Assembly (NCBI GenBank): GCA_033809415.1 | Contig: JAPXLT010000015.1 | Coordinates: 1 to 34,109, forward strand | Source of the DNA: JAQVUB01 sp033809415 | GTDB lineage: Bacteria > Verrucomicrobiota > Lentisphaeria > Oligosphaerales > Oligosphaeraceae | Reading direction: 5' to 3' | Length of the DNA: 34,109 bases | Shown here: one piece after another, positions 6,616-14,081 of the stretch | Layout of the letters: each line of letters starts with the position of its first letter | Position numbering within the stretch: position 1 is the first letter of the stretch | The notes under the pieces: generated by a model | Told to the model about the DNA's origin: nothing | Database searches by the model: none | The model's input: the letters and a program-made list of their open reading frames with translations, nothing else | Made by a program: the position numbers and the translations under genes

Positions 6616-8781
6616 ATGCTTAATTCAAAAACTTTCCAGATGAATGTTACTGTTTTACTATGGTTGCTCTGCGCAGTTGCAGGAATTTCCATGGAAACTG
6701 TTCAGGTTCCTGTTTTGGCAAAAATCAGTAGTCCTGGTGTCCGTTACCAGAATATTGCGGCTGGTTTTTATGCCGATGATATGAAGTATGTGTGGGCTTT
6801 CCAATTTAACCAGTTGCAGGATTTTCTGAAAGAAGCAAATGCAACCGTCGGCTACTATTCTGATCTTGATAATAATCCCGCAACAGGCAGAAGCGAGGGA
6901 TGGGATTTACAGTTTAATATTCGCCCGACTCAAATGAAACTTGATGTTTTACAATGGATCGAGAACAAAGCGAAAGGCGTTCCGCTGTATCCAGACGATT
7001 ATTTGGTTCAGGCGGAAGAAGATGTTCTGTATATTGTCATTCGCCGGGAAGCCATGAGAGCCATTCAAATAGACAATGATTTTTCCATGCGGATCATTTC
7101 AAACCACACCCCTGCCACTGGAGAAAAAAGCAGCGCCCACCTTCCTCGTTTGAATACGCTTGTCAATCGGGAAAAAACTTTTGGCGTATTCAGCCCGCCG
7201 TTGAATTTTCCCGGCTTCGGAGTAGGGAAGGCTCGATTGACTAAAATTCCGCAGGCGGTTCTGATTCCGCGTTCGGATGATTTGAAAGTCTGGAATACCT
7301 ATGGGGAGCGTTATGAAGAAACGGAAGCAATGCCGGAGGTCGTTGCCCGGGAATCCGCCCTGAAATTCAGCGGGGCGCGTGGGGAACGGGAAGCGCTTCA
7401 TTTTGCCGTCAGCTCCAAAGCACCCTTCAAGACATTTGAGGTGATTCCAGGTAAGCTGACAAGTTCCTCAGGCACGATATTTCCAGCATCAGCGTTGACA
7501 GTCTTCTACTTGGGTTTTGCGACGGATTTGTTTAACAAAAATTTCATTGATGTCCTTTATCCCAGCTATGTTCCTTCGAAGTCATGCAACCATTTCGCAA
7601 TCATTGACGCATTCATTCCGTCTGACGCTTCTCCCGGGATATACAGTGGCAGCATTACGCTGAAAATTGATGGCCAAGAATTAAGCGAAAAGATTCCCTA
7701 TGAACTGGAAGTTTTCAAATTTACCTTGCCTGACACGCGCTCTTTCAAAACCGCTTATTATGTTCATCCCCGCAGCCTCGTCTTTAGCAAAGCCGCTCAG
7801 GACCTAGTGAAATCCTGGGGATTTTCCATTTGCCGTCTTAACCTTGATGGGCAAATAATCTGGGGGCCGAGCAGGGAAATAACCGAAGATAAACAGCTGA
7901 AACTCGACTGGGAAAAGTTTGACCGTGCCTGCGAGCTTGCCTTTCGGCAGGATAAAATGACGGTGGTTATTAGCAGCACTTTTCAGCTGGGGTCGCATGA
8001 TAAACTTGTTAACAAAATGTGCCAAGAAGAGTTCCGCATTGGCGATCCGGCCAGCGATGAATTAATCAGGCAATATGCCACATTGTACAGTCAGCACCTG
8101 AAGGAGCTTGGGCTTTCCGACAAATTTATATTTATCCTTTGGGACGAGCCGTATTCTTCTGTTTACGGTGATATCAACCACGTGAATGCGATTATCAAAA
8201 AAGCCGCTCCGGAATTACGCACAGGTCTTTATATTGATTCCATGCCGGCCGCATTGAATCGCGATGCGATTGACGTATGGATGTTCGTTTATTTCAGCAC
8301 ATTAAAGAACGTGACGAGCAGTAGGTCAGACAATCAAAACCGGTTCTGGGTCTATAACGATGTCGGCATGGGCAGCTATGAATTTCCGGCTTCCGTTCCC
8401 CGCCTTTATTACTGGCTTGCAAAACGGTACGGAATTGACGGCTATCTCTACTGGAGTATCAATACAATGACCAAAGTGGAATTTCGCAATGGTGCAATAT
8501 TCAATCCCGGGGTACAGTTTAACTGGATATATCCAGGGGAAACACAAAATACTCCTCTGCCTTCCCTGCGTATGCTGCTTTCACGTGAAGGCTTGGATGA
8601 CTACGAATACCTGGAAGCTTACATGAAGCTTTACAACACACCGTCATTGCCAGAAAACGCAGCGCAGGCCTGCCCCGAACTGGATGACATTGGCGAAATT
8701 GTCTTTACGGTCAAAACGAATCGCGAGCTGCAGGATATTCGCAACGGCCTTGCCCGTAAAATAGATGCCAAGTTGCCTTGA
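6616..8781 (+). CDS. Secreted DUF4091/GH123-like glycoside hydrolase
   Basis: A 721-aa protein with an N-terminal hydrophobic export signal of about 25 residues (NVTVLLWLLCAVAGIS). An N-terminal beta-rich region is followed by a TIM-barrel-like region. FIFILWDEPYS near residue 508 gives the Asp-Glu pair expected for substrate-assisted hydrolysis in GH123 and related DUF4091 proteins. The C-terminal block LLSREGLDDYEYLEAY, near residue 655, is the hallmark end of DUF4091. AAGGAG lies six bases before the ATG. It is the last gene before a strong terminator and follows a pseudopilin by 66 bases. GH123 enzymes act on beta-linked GalNAc; whether this one does is not known, and DUF4091 proteins are broader than GH123. 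Confidence 0.82.
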   Translation: MLNSKTFQMNVTVLLWLLCAVAGISMETVQVPVLAKISSPGVRYQNIAAGFYADDMKYVWAFQFNQLQDFLKEANATVGYYSDLDNNPATGRSEGWDLQFNIRPTQMKLDVLQWIENKAKGVPLYPDDYLVQAEEDVLYIVIRREAMRAIQIDNDFSMRIISNHTPATGEKSSAHLPRLNTLVNREKTFGVFSPPLNFPGFGVGKARLTKIPQAVLIPRSDDLKVWNTYGERYEETEAMPEVVARESALKFSGARGEREALHFAVSSKAPFKTFEVIPGKLTSSSGTIFPASALTVFYLGFATDLFNKNFIDVLYPSYVPSKSCNHFAIIDAFIPSDASPGIYSGSITLKIDGQELSEKIPYELEVFKFTLPDTRSFKTAYYVHPRSLVFSKAAQDLVKSWGFSICRLNLDGQIIWGPSREITEDKQLKLDWEKFDRACELAFRQDKMTVVISSTFQLGSHDKLVNKMCQEEFRIGDPASDELIRQYATLYSQHLKELGLSDKFIFILWDEPYSSVYGDINHVNAIIKKAAPELRTGLYIDSMPAALNRDAIDVWMFVYFSTLKNVTSSRSDNQNRFWVYNDVGMGSYEFPASVPRLYYWLAKRYGIDGYLYWSINTMTKVEFRNGAIFNPGVQFNWIYPGETQNTPLPSLRMLLSREGLDDYEYLEAYMKLYNTPSLPENAAQACPELDDIGEIVFTVKTNRELQDIRNGLARKIDAKLP

Positions 8782-8824
8782 CATAATCATCACAGCTCTG
8801 CGAAATATCTGAATCGTCGCTTTG

Positions 8825-8858
8825 GCCCGAATTTTTATGAGAAAATTCGGGCTTTTTT
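8825..8858 (+). terminator. Rho-independent terminator after the glycosidase gene
   Basis: An 11-bp perfect stem, GCCCGAATTTT (8825-8835) with AAAATTCGGGC (8842-8852), closes the loop TATGAG and is followed by six T residues. It sits 44 bases after the stop codon. This is the clearest terminator in the window. Confidence 0.9.
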
Positions 8859-8872
8859 CGTGTAATATATTT

Positions 8873-9148
8873 CGTGCAATGCAATGCAATGCGTTGGTGA
8901 ACCTGGGTATCGTTGCGGTTTCTTCTGCCGCTCTTCCGTAATGGGGCACTCTTCTGTAGTACGGTGTGCGTGGTGCGTAGTACGTTGGGAACGGGTGCAA
9001 GGGATAGGGTGCAGGGTACAGAGAACGTGGGGGACATAGGGGACATGTGAATGGACCTGTGAGAGCGGTAAACTAAAATCGCACATCCCATTGTCCCATA
9101 TGTCCTATTGTCCCATCCATACGTCCCATATGTCCCATACGTCCCATG
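8873..9148. repeat. Intergenic repeat block: GCAAT, GTAGTGCG and TGTCCCATAY units
   Basis: No gene is visible between 8782 and 9355. From left to right there are three copies of GCAAT near 8876-8891. Next is a GTAGTACGGTGTGCGTGG segment with CGTTGGGAACGG near 8956-9000, which matches 23187-23230. Then comes GGGGACATAGGGGACAT near 9030, and finally an array of about six 10-mers of the form TGTCCCATAY from about 9085 to 9148. The GGGACAT units and the TGTCCCA array are inverted relative to each other and could pair. Short open frames here are low-complexity translations of the repeats. Confidence 0.8.
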
Positions 9149-9236
9149 TAATACCCCGATTCCAGCATCTACGCACTACAGAGGCATTACCTGCCATGCA
9201 TCGCGTTGAAGGAAAAGTTTTCCATTGAGTTGCAAA

Positions 9237-9303
9237 ACCGCAAATCCATGTTAGTTTACCGGGTTGTTGCTTTGACGAATGGAGTGGCATGTGGATTTGC
9301 GGT
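9237..9303. repeat. 12-bp inverted repeat enclosing a copy of the GGGTTGTTGC module
   Basis: ACCGCAAATCCA (9237-9248) is perfectly complementary to TGGATTTGCGGT (9292-9303). The 43-base interior contains GGGTTGTTGCTTTGACG, the intergenic module seen at seven other places. The hairpin ends 52 bases before the dehydratase start, so it may lie in that gene's leader. It could equally be an element with terminal inverted repeats. Confidence 0.75.
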
Positions 9304-9355
9304 CTGGCTTGTTGTTTTTTCCGGCGGATCGGCGATGTTGGAGGAGAAACCTTGC

Positions 9356-10552
9356 ATGAAGATTTCAGCAGTCAAAACCTATTTATGCAACGCTTTCCGG
9401 ACGAATTGGGTTTTTGTCAAAATTGAGACGGACGCCGGGATTCACGGATGGGGTGAAGCGACCTTGGAATACAAGGAAAACACGGTGGTTGCCGCCATTC
9501 ATGAGCTGGAATATTATCTAATCGGTGCCGATCCCGCCAATATCGAAAAATTCCGTCATGACTGTTACCGTGATGCCTATTGGCGCGGCGGACCGGTGCT
9601 GATGAGCGCCCTGGCCGGCGTCGAGATGGCTCTGTGGGATATTAAAGGCAAGACCCTGAATGTGCCAGTATACCAGCTGATCGGCGGAAAAGTGCGGGAA
9701 AGCGTGCCCATCTACGTCAATGGCTGGTTCGCCCCGGCAAAAACACCGGACGAATTTGCCGAAAAAGCGCAAGCTGTCCGCGACGCCAAATTTTCCGGCT
9801 GCAAGTGGGACCCTTTCGGGAAAGCCTGGCAGCGTCTCGGCAAGCATGAACTGGAAAATNNNNNNNNNNTGGAAAATGCGATGGAATGCATCCGCCGGGT
9901 TTCCGAGATGGTCGGCGGTGATGTCAATCTGCTGATCGAGGGGCATGGCAGGTTCGATATTCCAACCGCAGTCAAGATCGGTCAGCGCCTCGAGGAGTTT
10001 GATATCTTCTGGTTTGAGGAGCCTATTCCGCCGGATGACCTGAATGGACTTCGGGAGGTCAAAGAACGAATCAGGGTTCCGCTCGCTGCCGGAGAAAGGC
10101 TTTATAATCGCTACGAATACCGTCAGCTCTTCGATTTGAATTGCACCGATTATATTCAGCCGGATGTCTCTCACGCGGGCGGCATCATGGAAATGCGTTT
10201 TCTCGGTGCCGAGGCGGAGGCCCGGCATATCGGGTTCTGTCCGCACAATCCCTCCGGTCCGGTTGCGCATGCCGCTTCTCTCCAGCTGGCAGCCTGCATT
10301 CCGAATTTTATCATACTGGAAATGATGATGACCGATGTGCCGTGGAGACGCGACATCTGTGACGAAGACCTCCTGATACTTGCCAACGGGGAAATGCGCA
10401 TTCCGGATCGTCCGGGACTCGGCATCGATCTGAATGAGAAGGAACTTGTCAGGTATCCGTTCGAGCCGATTCAGTTACGCCATTACCGGGGTGATCTTAC
10501 CAATATCCGACCGGCGAATGCAGTCAGATACTATGAAATGGAGGCTCTATAA
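9356..10552 (+). CDS. Mandelate racemase/muconate lactonizing-type sugar-acid dehydratase (DgoD-like)
   Basis: Enolase-superfamily enzyme predicted to dehydrate an aldonic acid to a 2-keto-3-deoxy acid. An N-terminal capping domain (residues 1-115) leads into the barrel. IEGHGRFD near 194 and FWFEEPIPPDD near 218 supply metal ligands, LAAGER near 244 continues that series, and QPDVSHAGG and PHNPSGP near 295 (catalytic His) complete the D-galactonate dehydratase-type pattern. The frame runs upstream to 9206, but ATG 9356 follows GGAGGAG by nine bases, giving about 398 codons. Ten N bases at 9860-9869 interrupt the gene without breaking the frame and appear to be a scaffolding artefact. The SDR gene starts one base after its stop, so the two act together. 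The substrate acid is not known; galactonate is only the best-studied relative. Confidence 0.88.
   Translation: MKISAVKTYLCNAFRTNWVFVKIETDAGIHGWGEATLEYKENTVVAAIHELEYYLIGADPANIEKFRHDCYRDAYWRGGPVLMSALAGVEMALWDIKGKTLNVPVYQLIGGKVRESVPIYVNGWFAPAKTPDEFAEKAQAVRDAKFSGCKWDPFGKAWQRLGKHELENXXXXENAMECIRRVSEMVGGDVNLLIEGHGRFDIPTAVKIGQRLEEFDIFWFEEPIPPDDLNGLREVKERIRVPLAAGERLYNRYEYRQLFDLNCTDYIQPDVSHAGGIMEMRFLGAEAEARHIGFCPHNPSGPVAHAASLQLAACIPNFIILEMMMTDVPWRRDICDEDLLILANGEMRIPDRPGLGIDLNEKELVRYPFEPIQLRHYRGDLTNIRPANAVRYYEMEAL
9860..9869. other. Assembly gap of ten N inside the dehydratase gene
   Basis: The base before the gap ends an eight-base word, TGGAAAAT, and the base after the gap starts the same word. Collapsing the gap plus one copy removes 18 bases, keeps the frame, and gives HELENAMECIRRV, which fits the family better than a four-residue insertion. 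Confidence 0.9.
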
Positions 10553-10553
10553 A

Positions 10554-11336
10554 ATGAACAGGTTTCAGGGAAAGATCGTTCTGGTGACCGGCGGCAACCG
10601 CAATACGGGGCTGTCCATCGTCGAGAAATTTGTGGCGGAAGGCGCCCGGGTCTTCATGTGCGGCTCGACTCCGGAATCCACGGCGAAAGGCGCTGCCGCG
10701 CTGGCAGCACAGGGCTGTACCGGAGTTCGGAGCATTCCCTGTGATGTTTCCGATCTTGCACAGGTGAAAAATCTTTTCGATATCATTGAAAAGGAGGCCG
10801 GACATTTGGACATTCTGGTCAACAATGCCGCCCATCAGGGCATCGGAAAACCTTTTACGGAGATGGACCCCGCCTATGTGATGGAGGTGCTCGGCGTCAA
10901 TGTCCAGGGGGGATTTCAGGTGACGCAGCAGGCGGTCAACCGCTTCTTCCTGAAACAGCCCGAGCGGGGAGTCGTGGTGTTTCTTTCATCCAACACAGCC
11001 ATGCGCGCCATTCGCAACCGCACTGCCTATTGCGCCAGCAAGGGCGCGATCAATTCCATGGTAAGAGCCATCGCGCTGGACCTTGCTCCGCTGGGAATCC
11101 GGGTCAATGCCTGTGCGCCGGGTTATATCTACACGGAGCGCTGGGATGTGCTGCCCGAGGAGAAAAAAGCAAGGCGCCGCCTCAATTGCCCGCTGCGGCG
11201 GGAAGCCACGGGTATGGATATCGCCAATGTCGTGGCCTTCCTCGCCAGTGAAGACAGCGCCAATATGACAGGAGAGATTGTCACCTGCGACGCCGGATGT
11301 TCCTGCCAGCATATGCCGGAAGACGTGGACCTGTAA
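10554..11336 (+). CDS. Short-chain dehydrogenase/reductase (SDR)
   Basis: A 260-aa classical SDR. The cofactor motif is TGGNRNTG (residues 13-20, a TGxxxGxG variant with Thr in place of the usual Ile/Leu). NNAAHQ stands for NNAG, FLSSNTA holds the catalytic Ser, YCASK gives Tyr159 and Lys163, and CAPGYIYT is the PG motif. The C-terminal half includes FLASEDSANMTGEIVTCDAG, the usual end of the fold. GGAGG lies nine bases before ATG 10554 and only one base separates it from the dehydratase stop, so translation is probably coupled. Paired with a sugar-acid dehydratase, it likely oxidises or reduces a sugar, sugar acid or 2-keto-3-deoxy acid in the same route. The substrate and the preferred cofactor cannot be read here. 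Confidence 0.9.
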   Translation: MNRFQGKIVLVTGGNRNTGLSIVEKFVAEGARVFMCGSTPESTAKGAAALAAQGCTGVRSIPCDVSDLAQVKNLFDIIEKEAGHLDILVNNAAHQGIGKPFTEMDPAYVMEVLGVNVQGGFQVTQQAVNRFFLKQPERGVVVFLSSNTAMRAIRNRTAYCASKGAINSMVRAIALDLAPLGIRVNACAPGYIYTERWDVLPEEKKARRRLNCPLRREATGMDIANVVAFLASEDSANMTGEIVTCDAGCSCQHMPEDVDL

Positions 11337-11343
11337 ATAAGCT

Positions 11344-11468
11344 ATTTTTTAACAACGAAAAGGCACGAACAGACTTGGCGTGGGCTAACGCCCATAACCC
11401 ATTTTTTGTCCACGGAAAGCACGGAAAACTCGGAAAATTTTTTCTATGGGTTGCTGCTCTGACGGATG
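11344..11468. repeat. Composite intergenic repeat, full-length copy 2
   Basis: It has the same block order as 4334-4454: TTTTTTAACAACGAAAAGG, TTGGCGTGGGC, hairpin, ATTTTTTGTCCACGG, AAAGCACGGAAAACTCGG, and GGGTTGCTGCTCTGACGG. The hairpin here is TGGGC-TAAC-GCCCA (five pairs), with six T residues at 11402-11407, after ATAACCCA. It starts seven bases after the SDR stop and could end that transcript, though the T run is set back from the stem. The 533 bases between 11337 and 11869 hold repeats and regulatory DNA but no convincing gene. Confidence 0.85.
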
Positions 11469-11500
11469 AGCCTGCTCTGCCAAAATTCTTGCGTGTCAAG

Positions 11501-11565
11501 ACCGGCTTTACTTTTTCGGTCGGAGGCGATATGGAGCGCCGGCGGCTCGCCGGCATGAAGCCGGT
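11501..11565. other. Nested inverted-repeat structure in intergenic DNA
   Basis: The outer arms ACCGGCTT (11501-11508) and AAGCCGGT (11558-11565) are exact complements. Inside, GCCGGC (11538-11543) and GCCGGC (11549-11554) form a six-pair stem with a GGCTC loop. The region is GC-rich in an AT-rich spacer. It may be a structured RNA, a remnant of a mobile element, or a cruciform repeat; nothing identifies its role. Confidence 0.5.
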
Positions 11566-11672
11566 TTCCCTCTCTCATCACTGAAAAATCAAAAAGTTCA
11601 AAAAAAATCTCAAAAATGAGAAAGAGCCTCAAAGCCAGTAACTTGCGCATCGGTTTTTTGAAAATCTTTCAC

Positions 11673-11730
11673 AACAAGATTCTGGGTGATAGTAGTACGA
11701 AAATTTATAGGGTTGCTGCTTTGACGGATG
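11673..11730. repeat. Direct repeat, left of the toxin-antitoxin pair
   Basis: It begins AACAAGATTCTGGG, continues with AGTAGTACGAA, and ends with GGGTTGCTGCTTTGACGG. It aligns in the same orientation with 12610-12670, on the other side of the vapBC-like genes. Just downstream, near 11755-11775, is GCAATCGTCCCGGTTGTGAC, which also occurs near 23248. Confidence 0.7.
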
Positions 11731-11793
11731 GGGCTGCATGCGGTTGAAAAGCAGCGCAATCGTCCCGGTTGTGACTGTCCACGCTCTACGCTT

Positions 11794-11842
11794 TTGACAT
11801 TTTTTTAATAACACGTATTTTATATATCATAAGACACGTGTT
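11794..11842 (+). promoter_or_regulatory. Promoter and inverted-repeat operator of the vapBC-like pair
   Basis: A consensus -35 TTGACA (11794-11799) is followed after 16 bases by TATTTT (11816-11821), an acceptable -10. The arms AACACGT (11810-11816) and ACGTGTT (11836-11842) flank and overlap the -10 region, and the right arm is itself part of the palindrome ACACGTGT. This is the layout expected for autorepression by an antitoxin dimer. The antitoxin starts 28 bases downstream. Confidence 0.6.
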
Positions 11843-11869
11843 GCACGGGCAATGTACATGGAGATGATC

Positions 11870-12136
11870 ATGGCGAAGATAAAACTTACATTAACTGCAC
11901 CGCCGGAAGTGATTGCCATGGCGGAAGAACAGGCTAAAAGCGAGGATACAAGCATTTCATCGATGTTCGTAAATTTCGTGCTGGCGAAAGAACGTTTGAG
12001 TACACACCGCACCGCACGGAGCAAAATAGGGCCGCTGACAAAATCAGTTACCGGGATTGTCAACTTGCCAGATGATTTCGACGAAAAGGAATTCACGGGA
12101 TTGGCTATCAGGGAAAAGTTCGGGCTTGCCAAATGA
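11870..12136 (+). CDS. VapB-like antitoxin (DUF6364-like, ribbon-helix-helix type)
   Basis: An 88-aa protein. The N-terminal strand AKIKLTLTAPPEVIAMAEEQ followed by helices through about residue 42 (AKSEDTSISSMFVNFV) has the ribbon-helix-helix layout of small antitoxins. The disordered, charged C-terminal half (residues 45-88, with LPDDFDEKEFTGL) would wrap the toxin. ATG 11870 is six bases after GGAG, which is why I prefer it to three earlier in-frame ATGs. Its stop overlaps the toxin start by four bases (ATGA), the usual coupled arrangement. It would neutralise the PIN toxin and bind the upstream inverted repeat. Confidence 0.8.
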   Translation: MAKIKLTLTAPPEVIAMAEEQAKSEDTSISSMFVNFVLAKERLSTHRTARSKIGPLTKSVTGIVNLPDDFDEKEFTGLAIREKFGLAK

Positions 12137-12540
12137 AGCTTTTTATCGACACGAATGTTGTGATCGACGTGATCGCACGGCGGGAGCCTTTTGTATATGA
12201 CTCCCAGCAGGTCTTCCACCTCTGTGAAAGCGGCAAGGCGGACGGGTTCGTTTCCACCTTGACACTGTGCACGGTGTCCTATATTCTGCGTAAATATCTT
12301 GCACCGGGCATGATGCGCCAGAAGCTTCGTGACTTCCGCAATATCCTTTCGCCCGTGGATTTGTCCGTCTCAATCATCGACAAGGCGATCGACTCCACAA
12401 TGAACGATTTCGAGGATGCGGTGCAGTTCTACACCGCAATCTACAGCGAAGCGGATTATATCATTACACGAAATATAAAACACTTTCCGAAAAACGATAT
12501 TCCGGCACTGACTCCGACAGCTTTCCTCGCACTGAAATAA
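12133..12540 (+). CDS. PIN-domain ribonuclease toxin (VapC-like)
   Basis: A 135-aa PIN domain, full length for the family. The opening MKLFIDTNVVIDVI gives Asp6 with the usual T/N, and Asp12. NDFEDAVQ supplies Asp92, Glu94 and Asp95, and ADYIITRN supplies Asp108, completing the acidic cluster that binds Mg2+ or Mn2+. VapC proteins cut RNA, often tRNA or 23S rRNA; the target here is unknown. It overlaps the antitoxin by four bases. Both genes are bracketed by direct repeats about 940 bp apart. The acidic set is complete, so the toxin appears intact. Confidence 0.9.
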   Translation: MKLFIDTNVVIDVIARREPFVYDSQQVFHLCESGKADGFVSTLTLCTVSYILRKYLAPGMMRQKLRDFRNILSPVDLSVSIIDKAIDSTMNDFEDAVQFYTAIYSEADYIITRNIKHFPKNDIPALTPTAFLALK

Positions 12541-12609
12541 CACAGCCATCCCATAGGATTTTTTAGCGATAATCTGCTCGACCATCTCGATGTTGCCCCA
12601 CCCCCCTAT

Positions 12610-12670
12610 GAACAAAGAAGATTTTGGGCAAGTAGTACGAATTTTTTTTTCTATGTGTTGGTATTGATGC
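12610..12670. repeat. Direct repeat, right of the toxin-antitoxin pair
   Basis: AACAAAGAAGATTTTGGG, AGTAGTACGAAT, a T run, and TATGTGTTGGTATTGATG align with 11673-11730 in the same orientation, in more decayed form. No gene is seen between 12541 and 12689. Confidence 0.6.
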
Positions 12671-12689
12671 GGCCAATTCTGCTGTTTTT

Positions 12690-13955
12690 TTAATAAAAGC
12701 CCAGTTTGAATTGTGTTTTCATGGCTTCTTCGAAGAGTGCGGCTTCTTCCTCATAGACCTCATCGGGTACAGTTCCCTGCCAGGTGGAACAGGAGGGCAG
12801 CAGCTGATCGCCGGCGACAGCCGGATCGGTGCAGGCAATGTCGTTGCGGTAGCGTTCGCGGACAGCAGGATCACGGAAATCCGGGACTTCCATGACGTTG
12901 CCGCCATTCAGAATTGAACGGTATGCCTGCAAACCAGGAATGGCCATATCCAGTGCCGAATACACATCAATCCCCATGGCCATCGCATCGCGATCCCCTG
13001 ATATCGCATTCAGGAAGAAATCAAGCATGTACGCGATGTCAGGGGCGTGCGATGCCGCGTATCGTTCCGACCAGTAGGGACTGCGCGGCTGAATCTCCGA
13101 ACAGGCAAATGTCCCTGAACCGACAGGTTCTTCCCGTATCAGCTGCAATTTATCTTGAGAAGAATGCAGCAGAGAGCCTTTTTCGCAGAGCAGCCTGCAG
13201 GCCAATCGGTATGGATGCTTGTAGTTGCCCATAATAATTCTGGCAATCGCACCACCTGAAAGCTGCATGTTGAAACAGGATGCCGACCCGCTGCGGGCAC
13301 CACGACGAGCCAGATAGGGCATGCGCGGCACTTCCATGCCGGTGACCGACACCGCGCGTTCGCCCGTAGCGTAAAAAATCGGCCCGAGGCTGTGGGAACA
13401 ATAGAAAGTGCTCGGCACAAAATTGCGCCAATGCATGCGTTGCCCGCGGGTCAATAGATGCCAACGCCCGGAACAGTCATTGAAAAACTCCCCATCCGCC
13501 TCGACAAGGACACCGTATTCGCCACTGCGGAATTGACGACGGCTTTCCAGAGCCGCTTCGCTGAAACAGGCGTTTTCCGCATAATGATAGATTTTGCCAC
13601 TGCGTTCTACCGCTTCACAGAGCCGGACAGCCTCCGCCAGATTTTGAACAGGCTGCACCTCGCTCAAGACATGCTTGCCCTGCTCGAGGGCTGCTATCGC
13701 GCAGTCCGCATGGCGGTTGGCATAATTGGCGATGACAACGCATTCGCAGTCGCTGCTGTAAAGCTCGGACTCATGCTGACAGTAGCGGATACCGGTAATC
13801 CCTGCCGCATTCAGTTTTTCCGATACTCGTTGCAACTGCTTGCTGTCCGAGTCACAGATAACCGCAAGCTCGGCTTCCGGATGACCAAACAGCCCATCCA
13901 TGGCAAAATTCATCCCGCGTGTCGCTCCCAAAATCCCAACCCGACGTTTTTTCAT
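12690..13955 (-). CDS. Gfo/Idh/MocA family protein with EVQP in place of EKP
   Basis: A 421-aa protein with an N-terminal Rossmann domain (VGILGATRGM near residues 6-15; Asp-containing second strand ELAVICDSD) and the C-terminal alpha/beta half of the family. At the position of the catalytic EKP motif it reads HVLSEVQPV near residue 97, so the lysine that normally contacts cofactor and substrate is absent and one residue is added. Variants of this kind occur in some family branches, so it may use other residues or act differently. It has no export signal. GAGGTGCCGC precedes the ATG. It stands alone, transcribed from a good promoter at 14004-14032. Its neighbours are a toxin-antitoxin pair and a nucleotidyltransferase pair, which do not explain it. 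Confidence 0.85.
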   Translation of the reverse strand: MKKRRVGILGATRGMNFAMDGLFGHPEAELAVICDSDSKQLQRVSEKLNAAGITGIRYCQHESELYSSDCECVVIANYANRHADCAIAALEQGKHVLSEVQPVQNLAEAVRLCEAVERSGKIYHYAENACFSEAALESRRQFRSGEYGVLVEADGEFFNDCSGRWHLLTRGQRMHWRNFVPSTFYCSHSLGPIFYATGERAVSVTGMEVPRMPYLARRGARSGSASCFNMQLSGGAIARIIMGNYKHPYRLACRLLCEKGSLLHSSQDKLQLIREEPVGSGTFACSEIQPRSPYWSERYAASHAPDIAYMLDFFLNAISGDRDAMAMGIDVYSALDMAIPGLQAYRSILNGGNVMEVPDFRDPAVRERYRNDIACTDPAVAGDQLLPSCSTWQGTVPDEVYEEEAALFEEAMKTQFKLGFY

Positions 13956-14003
13956 GCGGCACCTCGCATATTCTTGTTTGTGATTAGACTTCCTCCGTCT
14001 GAA

Positions 14004-14032
14004 ATTATACTATAGCTGCAAAGCACTGGCAA
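14004..14032 (-). promoter_or_regulatory. Sigma-70-type promoter for the EVQP oxidoreductase
   Basis: On the minus strand TTGCCA (14027-14032) is followed by exactly 17 bases and a perfect TATAAT (14004-14009), 49 bases before the start codon at 13955. Confidence 0.7.
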
Positions 14033-14034
14033 TT

Positions 14035-14081
14035 TCTTAACAACGAAAGGTACGAAAAGGTACGAAGATTTTCTCGTTGTT
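14035..14081. repeat. CACGAA-type repeat with eight-base inverted ends
   Basis: AACAACGA (14039-14046) and TCGTTGTT (14074-14081) flank two TACGAA units. This is the same family as 1835-1875 and 23443-23482. Its last base falls in the stop codon of the nucleotidyltransferase-like gene. Confidence 0.6.

Noticed and set aside
8873..9148. CRISPR array
   Set aside because: Units are 5-10 bp and degenerate, with no 25-40 bp repeats alternating with unique spacers and no cas genes.
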